A stretch of DNA of 52,464 nt, from positions 1 through 52,464 of the IMG/VR virus record IMGVR_UViG_3300048999_000016; one strand, given 5' to 3'. A program made the position numbers and the translations under genes. The DNA comes from a virus. The notes beneath the pieces are model-generated. The model saw nothing but the letters and a program-made list of their open reading frames with translations, was not told the DNA's origin and ran no database searches. Position 1 is the first letter of the stretch. Every line of letters begins with the position of its first letter. This document shows positions 46,984 through 52,464 of this stretch, in pieces.

Positions 46984-46996
46984 CCGTCAAGCAAAC

Positions 46997-47278
46997 TTAA
47001 ACCACAAATCCCGGTGATTCTGCCGTTACACGCTCGCGCTCGCGCGCTGCCTTGCGCTCAAGTGTCCACCGGGTCAATTCCGAAATGAACAACGCGTGAG
47101 AGATGTGCACACCGCGAAACACATATGCAATTACGCCGTTTGCAAAATGCCGGATCAGAAAATCCGATTTCAAAACCGTAATTCTGCGGTTGGGGTTGCA
47201 CGATACAATCATGTCGAGAAATTCAAGGAACCACGCCGTACTCATTTCCGGCTGGTATGTCAGAACGATTTCTTCCAT
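46997..47278 (-). CDS. Hypothetical early protein (93 aa)
   Basis: The start was chosen at the ATG at 47278 with GGAGGCAATACG upstream; a longer frame to 47386 covers only the structured leader. Starts 'MEEIVLTYQPEMSTAWFLEF' and has 'RRITVLKSDFLIRHFANGVI', then a basic helix 'LTRWTLERKAARERERV'. A small alpha/beta protein with basic tail; could bind nucleic acid. Not recognised. Confidence 0.6.
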   Translation of the reverse strand: MEEIVLTYQPEMSTAWFLEFLDMIVSCNPNRRITVLKSDFLIRHFANGVIAYVFRGVHISHALFISELTRWTLERKAARERERVTAESPGFVV

Positions 47279-47311
47279 CGTATTGCCTCCGATGTTGCGA
47301 CTTATTGATTC

Positions 47312-47376
47312 CCGGTTGTGCGCTGTGGCGCGTCCACATCGATTGTCCACGCACAACCGGCAATCAATCTGCCGGT
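47312..47376 (-). ncRNA. Structured leader, copy 2 of a duplicated RNA element
   Basis: CCGGTTGTGCG (47312-47322) is the perfect inverse of CGCACAACCGG (47350-47360). The second arm overlaps ACCGGCA (47356-47362), which pairs with TGCCGGT (47370-47376). The two stems cannot form together. The 21 bases at 47354-47374 are identical to 46922-46942. It lies in the 139-base gap between a terminator and the GGAGG site of the gene at 47278. Confidence 0.6.
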
Positions 47377-47378
47377 GT

Positions 47379-47411
47379 AAAAACACGGTACGCCGTTGCA
47401 GCGTACCGTGT
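47379..47411 (-). terminator. Rho-independent terminator (leftward)
   Basis: Perfect 11-bp stem: ACACGGTACGC (47383-47393) with GCGTACCGTGT (47401-47411), 7-base loop, followed in the leftward RNA by a run of five U. It closes the DUF932 gene transcript. Confidence 0.85.
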
Positions 47412-47417
47412 CAAGGG

Positions 47418-48404
47418 TTATCTTGCGATTCCGGCCATGTCCAGTGCGACGTTAACCGCGCTGTTTTTCAGTTCGTTCGAGTTGCCGAACCACGCCGACA
47501 TCATGCGCGAATCAGCAGTGCGACCGCGACGGTGATCAGCGTAGTAGGTTACGCCGTTGACCGCGCCCCACAGAGTGCCACGCGCCGATTCCAGATTGGC
47601 ACCGGGTGAAAGGATTGTGTCATCCTTGATTTCACGCGCCACCTTCGTCAACGTGCCATCCTTAACGCTGATAACGTTGGTGTCACCCATTAGCTTGCAC
47701 ATGAAATCGAGCCATGCCGATTCGTCAATCGTGACGTTTGCGAGCGCCGCTGCATTCTCATTCGCACGAATCACGTTGCCGATTTCATCGGCCATCATCA
47801 CTCTGCAACGCTCCTTTTCGGCATCGGTGAATTTGGCTGAGTGCTTGAGTTTGAAAGGTGCCTTGCCTGCCGACCGTGCCGCGTCGAAGGTATTGTTGCA
47901 GACAACGCGTACCTGAGTGCCGCGTCCCTCAGTCTGTAAGCTGCCATCGTGGGAAGTGCTCAGAAGAATCTTGCCGGTGAGTTTGTCGCCGCCTTTCAGG
48001 GTAGTAGTTGAACCGCCGTTGATGTTCGCCAGTGCCCACACAACCGCGCCACCGTGCAACGCGCCTACTACATCCATCGTGGCGTGCCCGGCTTCGCAAA
48101 ACGAGTGGAACATTTCGATAATTTCCGCATTTTGCACCGGCTGGTAACGATCCGATGCAACATGGAAAACCTGTTGTGTGTCACCGCGAGTGATGGCCTT
48201 ATAACCGGGGATCACCAGATTGCGGTTGGAAGCATCCGCATCCGTGTTGCGCATTGCGATGGTGCGCGCTTCGACGGGCCAATTCAGCCCGGCTGAAATC
48301 AGCATTTCCATGCCGGTTGCCGTCTCATCTACGCGTACGCCAAGACCATGCCACGGTGTCTCGCCCTTGTATGCAATCTGGTTGTCTACGATGTTTGCAG
48401 CCAT
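47418..48404 (-). CDS. DUF932-family protein
   Basis: 328 residues from the ATG at 48404 with a near-perfect Shine-Dalgarno AAGGAGAAACAAA. 'ETPWHGLGVRV' at the N-terminus, 'TQQVFHVASDRYQPVQNAEI' and 'VRVVCNNTF' are hallmarks of the DUF932 / phage-plasmid-like family. The biochemical role of the family is unresolved; members occur on phages and plasmids. It has its own promoter and a strong terminator, so it is probably a single highly expressed early gene. Confidence 0.85.
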   Translation of the reverse strand: MAANIVDNQIAYKGETPWHGLGVRVDETATGMEMLISAGLNWPVEARTIAMRNTDADASNRNLVIPGYKAITRGDTQQVFHVASDRYQPVQNAEIIEMFHSFCEAGHATMDVVGALHGGAVVWALANINGGSTTTLKGGDKLTGKILLSTSHDGSLQTEGRGTQVRVVCNNTFDAARSAGKAPFKLKHSAKFTDAEKERCRVMMADEIGNVIRANENAAALANVTIDESAWLDFMCKLMGDTNVISVKDGTLTKVAREIKDDTILSPGANLESARGTLWGAVNGVTYYADHRRGRTADSRMMSAWFGNSNELKNSAVNVALDMAGIAR

Positions 48405-48467
48405 TTTGTTTCTCCTTGTTTCCGGTTTGTGCGCCGGTGCGCGTCTGTGTTGTTTGTTACTTCCACA

Positions 48468-48496
48468 ACTGTACACGTGCACCGGGACACTTGCAA
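48468..48496 (-). promoter_or_regulatory. Promoter for the DUF932 gene
   Basis: Minus-strand TTGCAA (48496-48491), 17-base spacer, TACAGT (48473-48468), with TG directly before the -10. It lies 64 bases before the ATG at 48404, leaving a normal leader with a strong ribosome site. Confidence 0.55.
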
Positions 48497-48523
48497 ACAA
48501 AATCGTAAATAGTTTTCCACAGG

Positions 48524-48751
48524 CTACGTTGCCGTTTGTGTCATCGGCCCTTGCCACGCGACAAACTCCCAATCACGCGCCATCACATCGAAAGCATCCA
48601 ACGTGTAGATGACCGACCGCATGTATCCTCCGCTCATACGGTCATACCGGTATTGTTCATTGCGCACGTACAACGGGAAATGCAAACGCGGGTGCGCAAA
48701 CTTGCGCATGTCGCCGTTGACTGCGAACCGGGTTATTTCAATGATCGTCAT
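48524..48751 (-). CDS. Hypothetical early protein (75 aa)
   Basis: Starts by ATGA overlap with the protease-like gene. 'MTIIEITRFAVNGDMRKFAH', then 'RYDRMSGGYMRSVIYTLDAF', then 'WEFVAWQGP'. Mixed alpha/beta, aromatic-rich. No family recognised. Last gene of the operon beginning at 50047. Confidence 0.6.
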   Translation of the reverse strand: MTIIEITRFAVNGDMRKFAHPRLHFPLYVRNEQYRYDRMSGGYMRSVIYTLDAFDVMARDWEFVAWQGPMTQTAT

Positions 48752-49422
48752 CGCGGTATAAACTCCATAATGTCATAGACACGCTTGGACGATCCGCACT
48801 GCCGGGCAGTCTCATGCACTACGCCGTCAATGACCGCAAACACATGGCCTTTAACGCCGATGATGCACCGTTTGGGTAGCAAGCCTGATTTCAGCACCTT
48901 GCCGACCGTCATCGATTCAGCAGCGCACAAACCACCGTTCAACGCAATTTTGACGCGCGATGTAATCGGCACAAACTTGCCGTGCTCGCCATCATAGTTG
49001 CTGCAATGGTATGACCACATTGTGATGCCTTGCCCATCCTTCCGACCGCGCGACTTGAGAAACGCATGCGCATCAGCATAGGGGATGCCTGCGGCGACCG
49101 CCAGAGCGTGCACGGTGCAGTCGGATTCCTCGTGGGGATGTGTGGCGCGTGCTACGTCCGTATTGACGCGCATAGACGCAAACCTGCGGCGATTGGCCCA
49201 CCGGCGTGTCTTGCGCACGATCCGCAAATCCTCAAGTAATCCGTTTTGCACCGGGAATGTCCAATGTTTGTTCTTGCCGTCCATACCGTGCAACTGTGGT
49301 GGGAAATTAATTCCGCTGTGCGTCTCCGCTGGCGTCAACGATTGAAATAAAAACCGTTGTTTACGCCAGTAAAACGCCGATTCATTGCGCCGTAACTGTT
49401 TCAGTTCGTCAAGTGTGGTCAC
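48748..49422 (-). CDS. Papain-like cysteine peptidase-fold protein
   Basis: 224 residues from the GTG at 49422, which overlaps the previous stop (GTGA); the longer frame is a shadow. The second half shows 'ESDCTVHALAVAAGIPYADA', then 'FLKSRGRKDGQG', then 'KGHVFAVIDGVVHET'. The Cys in DCTVHAL and His in GHVFAV fit the Cys-His pair of C39/papain-like domains found in many phages. The N-terminal 85 residues are basic. It might process a host or phage protein early in infection; substrate unknown. Confidence 0.65.
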   Translation of the reverse strand: MTTLDELKQLRRNESAFYWRKQRFLFQSLTPAETHSGINFPPQLHGMDGKNKHWTFPVQNGLLEDLRIVRKTRRWANRRRFASMRVNTDVARATHPHEESDCTVHALAVAAGIPYADAHAFLKSRGRKDGQGITMWSYHCSNYDGEHGKFVPITSRVKIALNGGLCAAESMTVGKVLKSGLLPKRCIIGVKGHVFAVIDGVVHETARQCGSSKRVYDIMEFIPR

Positions 49423-49622
49423 AGTACATTCTCCGCATACACCGTCTCGGCTGCATCGAATTCTGTCGGCATCTGTTGTTCGCTGTTGGTTCCGCAATAT
49501 GTGAAAATCGCGTTGTCGCCGGTGCAATTGTCTGTTTTGACGTAACGCGCAACCGGTGCATTGCGCGTAATGGAAAATGCCGTGCCAATCGGCAATTCTG
49601 CGAAGATGCATTTCTGTCTCAT
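49419..49622 (-). CDS. Small early protein (67 aa)
   Basis: ATG 49622 follows GGAAGGCACT and overlaps the previous stop. 'MRQKCIFAELPIGTAFSITR' and 'ARYVKTDNCTGDNAIFTYCG' suggest a small beta barrel with three Cys. Not recognised. Confidence 0.6.
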   Translation of the reverse strand: MRQKCIFAELPIGTAFSITRNAPVARYVKTDNCTGDNAIFTYCGTNSEQQMPTEFDAAETVYAENVL

Positions 49623-50047
49623 AGTGCCTTCCATGCTACGCAAACGTCACAGGTAAACACATTGCCGCGATGACCGCATGCAAGCACCGGTTCGACGTAC
49701 GGCGCGCCAGTAGATACCGCCGACCGCAATTCGGGGCAGTGTGCCTCGCACGTCAAGCAATTGCGCACCGGCGTGGTGTGACCGCAACAGCGGACACCTT
49801 CCCATTGCCACGTGCCCGGCTTGTACGTACGCTGACGCGACCGCTTGCCGGTAACTTGCGTGAGCACAAACAGCGAACCATCGGCCTTGACTGCAAACGC
49901 GCCACCGACGCGTGCACTCGTGTACCGCATCGCCGCTTCCCACGATGCGCCGCCTAGTTTCTGGCCCAACGCGCGCCAATCGGCGACCGTGAGCAAATCG
50001 GCATCTTGCGCCGCGCGATTAAAGTTAGTTACCGTTTTATTTGCCAT
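49619..50047 (-). CDS. Early protein with two zinc-ribbon-like Cys/His groups (142 aa)
   Basis: Start at the ATG at 50047 with GGAGG nine bases upstream, directly after its own promoter. Helical N-terminal 50 residues. The C-terminal 55 residues have 'RCCGHTTPVRNCLTCEAHC' and 'ACGHRGNVFTCDVCVAW', two Cys/His clusters that could bind zinc. May bind nucleic acid or a host protein. Not recognised. Confidence 0.65.
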   Translation of the reverse strand: MANKTVTNFNRAAQDADLLTVADWRALGQKLGGASWEAAMRYTSARVGGAFAVKADGSLFVLTQVTGKRSRQRTYKPGTWQWEGVRCCGHTTPVRNCLTCEAHCPELRSAVSTGAPYVEPVLACGHRGNVFTCDVCVAWKAL

Positions 50048-50067
50048 TTGGAATTGCCTCCACACAC

Positions 50068-50096
50068 ATCCTCGCATTGATGACCGTGCATGTCAA
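50068..50096 (-). promoter_or_regulatory. Early leftward promoter, extended -10 type
   Basis: TTGACA (50096-50091), 17-base spacer ending in TGC, then GAGGAT (50073-50068). It shares ACGG in the spacer and the TGC-GARRAT-GT core with the promoters at 50.5 and 51.4 kb. The expected leader is about 14 bases and contains GGAGG. Confidence 0.7.
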
Positions 50097-50105
50097 GCGT
50101 TTATT

Positions 50106-50342
50106 TTACAATTCTTCCAACCGTGGCTGACGATTCACGCGCCGACGATCCGCCATAAACCGGCGTTGCCAGTATTCCGACAACGGAATTGCCCTTGCAC
50201 GCTCGGTTGTCCAACCCCAATCTGATTTGGAAAATCGCACGCGTTTTAATCCGTCGTGACCGGGCAAATCCGCCACGTACCATACGGGTGCGTAACCGCT
50301 GCGCGCCCGTATGTGCGTCTGTTGTTCGCTGCCAATCATCAT
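50106..50342 (-). CDS. Hypothetical basic early protein (78 aa)
   Basis: Starts at the ATG at 50342 overlapping the previous stop. Rich in Arg and Trp ('VRFSKSDWGWTTERARAIPL', 'SEYWQRRFMADRRRVNRQP'), suggesting nucleic-acid binding. No family recognised. It ends just before the promoter of the next operon. Confidence 0.6.
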   Translation of the reverse strand: MMIGSEQQTHIRARSGYAPVWYVADLPGHDGLKRVRFSKSDWGWTTERARAIPLSEYWQRRFMADRRRVNRQPRLEEL

Positions 50343-50506
50343 TTGGCCACCGCCAATACCGTACCGCCGTCTGATTCAAGGTTAACAGCCGTGTATGTGT
50401 TCTGATTTGCGAAAATGTATGCAATCATGCGTTTACCTGCGGCAATAGTACCGTTGAACTGCTCTGACATCTGCCATTTGCCGCCGTTGAAGTAATTGAT
50501 TGTCAT
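50339..50506 (-). CDS. Small early protein (55 aa) from near-leaderless promoter
   Basis: The start at the ATG at 50506 was chosen because the -10 box of a TTGACA promoter ends ten bases upstream; the longer frame would run through the promoter. 'MTINYFNGGKWQMSEQFNG' then 'MIAYIFANQNTYTAVNL'. Beta-rich, unknown. No Shine-Dalgarno lies between the expected transcription start and ATG. Confidence 0.6.
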   Translation of the reverse strand: MTINYFNGGKWQMSEQFNGTIAAGKRMIAYIFANQNTYTAVNLESDGGTVLAVAK

Positions 50507-50515
50507 AATGAATAC

Positions 50516-50544
50516 ATTTTCGCAAACTACGCCGTGACTGTCAA
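50516..50544 (-). promoter_or_regulatory. Early leftward promoter, near-leaderless
   Basis: TTGACA (50544-50539), 17-base spacer with CACGGCGTA and ending TTGC, then GAAAAT (50521-50516). Nine bases then separate it from ATG 50506, so the mRNA leader is 2-3 bases. Confidence 0.75.
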
Positions 50545-50547
50545 CCG

Positions 50548-50721
50548 TTAGTTTTCCACATTCTTTCCACCGGCAACGTACAACCGATACCAACCGTCCT
50601 TTTCGCACGTGATACGCACGTACCACCAATACCGCTGCAATGCCGTACGCGCGCGCTCTGCTGCTGCGCGCGTCGGGTGTGCCTTGCCGATCCGGTGAAA
50701 CACTCTTCCGCGCGTTGTCAT
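50548..50721 (-). CDS. Small basic early protein (57 aa)
   Basis: Start at the ATG at 50721, sharing bases with the previous stop (TGATG). 'MTTRGRVFHRIGKAHPTRAA', then 'RYWWYVRITCEKDGWYRLYV'. A basic helix then a beta hairpin; might bind nucleic acid. Not recognised. Confidence 0.55.
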   Translation of the reverse strand: MTTRGRVFHRIGKAHPTRAAAERARTALQRYWWYVRITCEKDGWYRLYVAGGKNVEN

Positions 50722-51062
50722 CACTCCGCGAGCCTCCGTTTCTCGTCCCTGATAAACCGCTGAAACATCTTGATATGTTCGTTGATTGCGTTTGCCGTGA
50801 TCGTCAAACAAACCAATTCTTTACACACCGCTTGTGGCGGCACGCCGGGATGCTTACGCAGTAATGACCGGTGCGTATCATCCAAGTATGCCCACACGTT
50901 GATTACGCGTTTAAGACCATGCTCCAATTCCGCCAGATGCGCGTATATCAGCGTATCGTCACCGCGGTAGCGTGTGCCGTACAGTGCCAACCGCTCACCG
51001 CGTGCAACCATATCAAATGCGGCTGCTTGCCGCTCGCCTGTATGGATATATTTCCAATCCAT
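50721..51062 (-). CDS. Hypothetical early protein (113 aa)
   Basis: Begins directly after the stop of the 45-residue gene. Helical: 'ELEHGLKRVINVWAYLDDTH', 'NEHIKMFQRFIRDEKRRLAE'. No domain recognised. It has two Cys in the middle ('AVCKELVCLTI'). Confidence 0.6.
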   Translation of the reverse strand: MDWKYIHTGERQAAAFDMVARGERLALYGTRYRGDDTLIYAHLAELEHGLKRVINVWAYLDDTHRSLLRKHPGVPPQAVCKELVCLTITANAINEHIKMFQRFIRDEKRRLAE

Positions 51063-51200
51063 TTATTTCACCGCCTTTGGGAATCGAAACGTTGCGCGCA
51101 TTGGTGGCTGGCTGTTCCACGTGCTTTGCATCGGAACATACAGGTAAGAAAAATCGCCGCTGGCCGACCGCACCAGTTCCGACAGTTGATTACGATCCAT
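51063..51200 (-). CDS. Very small early protein (45 aa)
   Basis: Starts two bases after the previous stop and ends where the next ATG begins. 'MDRNQLSELVRSASGDFSYL' then 'MRATFRFPKAVK'. No family recognised. The tight packing on both sides supports it. Confidence 0.5.
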   Translation of the reverse strand: MDRNQLSELVRSASGDFSYLYVPMQSTWNSQPPMRATFRFPKAVK

Positions 51201-51202
51201 GA

Positions 51203-51409
51203 CTATTTGCATATGGGTTTTGCCTCCAGCTTGACGTTGCGCATGTTGAGTGCGCTGTGCTTAAATGTTGCCGAGTATTGATTCGCCGACCGTAACGCCA
51301 TTGCGCAAGCCGCTTCTGGCGTCTTGGCGCTAAAATCGCCCCAATTGCCATTTCCGCCGTTTGCGACGTTCCGCACGTTGTACCTAACGAACTGTTGACG
51401 TTTTGCCAT
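51203..51409 (-). CDS. Small early protein (68 aa) from a leaderless promoter
   Basis: Start at the ATG at 51409, exactly six bases after the -10 box GAGAAT. 'MAKRQQFVRYNVRNVANGGN', then 'KTPEAACAMALRSANQYSAT', a beta strand and helix like small nucleic-acid-binding or domestication proteins. The longer frame upstream would pass through the promoter. No Shine-Dalgarno, so leaderless translation is expected. Confidence 0.65.
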   Translation of the reverse strand: MAKRQQFVRYNVRNVANGGNGNWGDFSAKTPEAACAMALRSANQYSATFKHSALNMRNVKLEAKPICK

Positions 51410-51415
51410 ACACAC

Positions 51416-51444
51416 ATTCTCGCACGTACGCCGTAACGTGTCAA
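51416..51444 (-). promoter_or_regulatory. Early leftward promoter, leaderless
   Basis: TTGACA (51444-51439), 17-base spacer CGTTACGGCGTACGTGC, GAGAAT (51421-51416), then GTGTGT and ATG. Transcription should start at or one base before the A of ATG. Confidence 0.8.
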
Positions 51445-51470
51445 CAAAAATCTGCAAATAAAATTAGCAC

Positions 51471-51686
51471 CTACACCGAAACGGTATAGGTGCTGATGAT
51501 GAATTTGGCCCGGTTGATTGTCTGCCGTGCTTCCAGCATTGCGCCATGCAACATTTGTTCTTGCGCATCGCTCAAGAGCGATAGCGCGATGTGGTGTGCG
51601 TCGGTGCATGACTGCGAAATAAGATCGCGGATGTCTTGAATCATGCATCCGAACATCATCGTTTGTGCTTCCACCGTCATTGCCAT
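51471..51686 (-). CDS. Small early protein (71 aa)
   Basis: Start at the ATG at 51686 overlapping the upstream stop (TAATG). 'MAMTVEAQTMMFGCMIQDIR', then 'LLSDAQEQMLHGAMLEARQT'. Almost fully helical with hydrophobic faces, perhaps a helical hairpin dimer. No family recognised. Confidence 0.6.
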   Translation of the reverse strand: MAMTVEAQTMMFGCMIQDIRDLISQSCTDAHHIALSLLSDAQEQMLHGAMLEARQTINRAKFIISTYTVSV

Positions 51687-51829
51687 TACCGCACCATCCT
51701 TGTGTTTAAGATCACACCGCCGTACGCTGATACTGCCTGATGCTCTGCTGCCCACACGTCGTGCGCTTGCACGTTGTGGCTGTGTTTGTTGCCCTTAGTT
51801 GCCATCACGACCGTGTATGTATTAAGCAT
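51686..51829 (-). CDS. Very small early protein (47 aa) from a leaderless promoter
   Basis: The ATG at 51829 lies exactly six bases after the -10 box GAATAT. 'MLNTYTVVMATKGNKHSHNV' then 'AVSAYGGVILNTRMV'. A second Met at residue 9 is possible. Stop and next start overlap (TAATG). It has no ribosome site. Unknown function. Confidence 0.55.
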   Translation of the reverse strand: MLNTYTVVMATKGNKHSHNVQAHDVWAAEHQAVSAYGGVILNTRMVR

Positions 51830-51835
51830 GAATAC

Positions 51836-51865
51836 ATATTCACACGTCACGGTGCACCGTGTCAA
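51836..51865 (-). promoter_or_regulatory. Early leftward promoter with 14-bp palindromic operator candidate
   Basis: TTGACA (51865-51860), 18-base spacer, GAATAT (51841-51836), six bases, ATG. The spacer contains CACGGTGCACCGTG (51848-51861), a perfect 14-bp palindrome touching the -35 box, a natural site for a dimeric repressor. Confidence 0.7.
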
Positions 51866-51877
51866 TGTTAATTGCAG

Positions 51878-52114
51878 TTATTTTTGCAATCGCATTTCAA
51901 GTTCCGCAAACAGTACATCGGCGAATTTAGCAGCAAACGCGGTTGGATCGTAATACATACCGGTGTTTGTTGCGCCGACGAACTGCAAAGCAGCACAAGC
52001 GAACTGTGTCCACAGTTGCCTTTGCTCTGTTGTAGCTAGTACCGTATCCGGTGTGGTGTACGGCTTCTGATTTGCGTTTATTCCGTCAGTGGTGGACGGT
52101 TGACGTTGTAACAT
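51878..52114 (-). CDS. Small early protein (78 aa) next to the origin-like region
   Basis: Ribosome site AAAGGAGTTACATC before ATG 52114. Gln/Thr-rich N-terminus ('MLQRQPSTTDGINANQKPYT'), then a helix 'QLWTQFACAALQFVGATNTG' and 'FAAKFADVLFAELEMRLQK'. Looks like small phage proteins of unknown function. Its promoter overlaps one of the repeat copies of the origin-like region. Confidence 0.6.
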   Translation of the reverse strand: MLQRQPSTTDGINANQKPYTTPDTVLATTEQRQLWTQFACAALQFVGATNTGMYYDPTAFAAKFADVLFAELEMRLQK

Positions 52115-52170
52115 GATGTAACTCCTTTGTTTAGTAATACATATAAGATATATAATATATATATATCATA

Positions 52171-52199
52171 TATATAATGAATAAGTACAGTAGAATCAA
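52171..52199 (-). promoter_or_regulatory. Promoter overlapping the first iteron copy
   Basis: TTGATT (52199-52194), 17-base spacer, TATATA (52176-52171) on the minus strand, upstream of the gene at 52114. The -35 box lies inside the inverted repeat copy at 52192-52220, so a protein binding the repeats would also control this promoter. Confidence 0.5.
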
Positions 52200-52418
52200 T
52201 GACGTATAAGAGATATAAGGTTTTTCCGGGTGCGCGATTTGTTAAATTTCACGCGCCGTGACCGTGCCACGTAACCGTACACCGTACACGTGATCGTCCG
52301 AGAGTGCCCGAGCGCGAACCGGCAAAAATATTATATCTCTATATGTCGTTGATTCTGAACGACTTGCGTGACATTTCCACTTTATATGCCCTTATATCTG
52401 TTATATCTTGTTGATTCT
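52192..52418. repeat. Three copies of a 26-29 bp origin-type repeat
   Basis: Copy 1 (52192-52220) reads on the minus strand as CCTTATATCT-C-TTATA-CGTCA-TTGATTCT. Copy 3 (52390-52418) reads CCTTATATCT-G-TTATA-TCTTG-TTGATTCT. Copy 2 (52331-52356) differs from copy 1 by a one-base gap and two changes over its length. Confidence 0.75.
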
Positions 52419-52464
52419 AACAAAGTTAACTCATTCGACAATCATCGAATCAATCGAAGTACGC

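Larger units (their letters stand above)
52115..52449. other. AT-rich non-coding region with three iteron-like repeats, origin candidate
   Basis: No convincing gene in about 335 bases. 52134-52183 is almost pure A/T. Three copies of a 26-29 bp element lie at 52192-52220 (inverted), 52331-52356 and 52390-52418. All contain TTATATCT and TTGATTCT (or complement) with matching spacing. Copies 1 and 3 agree at about 24 of 29 positions. A partial copy (GAATCAAT) is at 52447-52454. A GC-rich stretch with CCGTACA repeated in tandem lies between copies 1 and 2. Under circular joining, the primase-polymerase gene ends at its right border. Confidence 0.6.

Noticed and set aside
47383-47411. TTGACA at the right edge of this region looked like another early promoter.
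   Set aside because: It lies within the arm of a perfect 11-bp terminator stem followed by five U. Its -10 would need an 18-base spacer and fall in the stem. The terminator explains the sequence better.
1-52464. Search for integrase, attachment sites, tRNA genes and CRISPR arrays.
   Set aside because: No recombinase-like protein, tRNA-like cloverleaf or regularly spaced repeat array was found by eye. Absence by eye does not exclude a small tRNA; a tRNAscan run would settle it.

Overview
This window is a tailed-phage genome of the siphovirus type (long non-contractile tail), or nearly all of one. It carries terminase, a DUF4055-like portal, a minor head protein, scaffold and an HK97-fold capsid. 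These are followed by a tail tube protein, a frameshifted tail chaperone, a tape measure protein and a tail tip, plus fibres, a lysis cassette and a replication module. I see no integrase, rRNA or tRNA. The host is probably Gram-negative: the lysis and signal-peptide style fits, and ribosome binding sites are of the GAGG/AAAGG type. I cannot name the host. Window position 1 falls inside a primase-polymerase gene. Joined to position 52464, its reading frame ends after four more codons, so the 52,464 bases are probably a circular or circularly permuted genome cut at an arbitrary point.

Layout. (i) 1-2354, leftward: primase-polymerase with a P-loop ATPase domain, and a small DNA-binding-type protein. 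(ii) 2355-2511: a divergent promoter region. (iii) 2512-14444, rightward: replication and recombination genes, mostly translationally coupled by ATGA or GTGA overlaps. They encode a Sak4-like ATPase, an HNH homing endonuclease, a DUF669-type ssDNA-binding protein, a RecB/Cas4-like nuclease with a degenerate active site, an SF2 helicase, a sliding-clamp-like protein and a family A DNA polymerase, plus many small Cys-rich proteins. (iv) 14318-32645, leftward: the canonical head and tail operon, read from small terminase at its right end to the tail tip at 14318, where it overlaps the rightward operon tail to tail. (v) 32605-43250, leftward: membrane proteins, lysis genes and a fibre/adhesin cluster in which several proteins start with Sec signal peptides and modules are shared between neighbours. 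(vi) 43328-52114, leftward: early or accessory genes, many under 100 residues. They are driven by a family of TTGACA promoters with an extended -10, placed so close to the start codons that some transcripts should be leaderless. (vii) 52115-52450: an AT-rich non-coding region with three copies of a 26-29 bp element, the best origin candidate.

How it works together. Early leftward promoters in 48-52 kb express small host-takeover proteins, and the divergent pair at 2.4 kb expresses the primase-polymerase and the rightward replication operon. Replication would use the AEP-type primase-polymerase, the SF2 helicase, the ssDNA-binding protein, the clamp-like protein and PolA, probably from the AT-rich region. 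The late leftward genes then build the virion. A terminator just before the tailspike gene implies antitermination or read-through. Hairpins directly after the capsid and tail-tube genes probably set transcript levels.

The strongest points for a second look are: the iteron-like origin; the leaderless promoter family; a duplicated structured RNA leader at 46.9 and 47.3 kb; the exported fibre cluster; the catalytically degenerate exonuclease; the A-AAA-AAC frameshift in the tail chaperone; and non-canonical motifs B and C in the polymerase.
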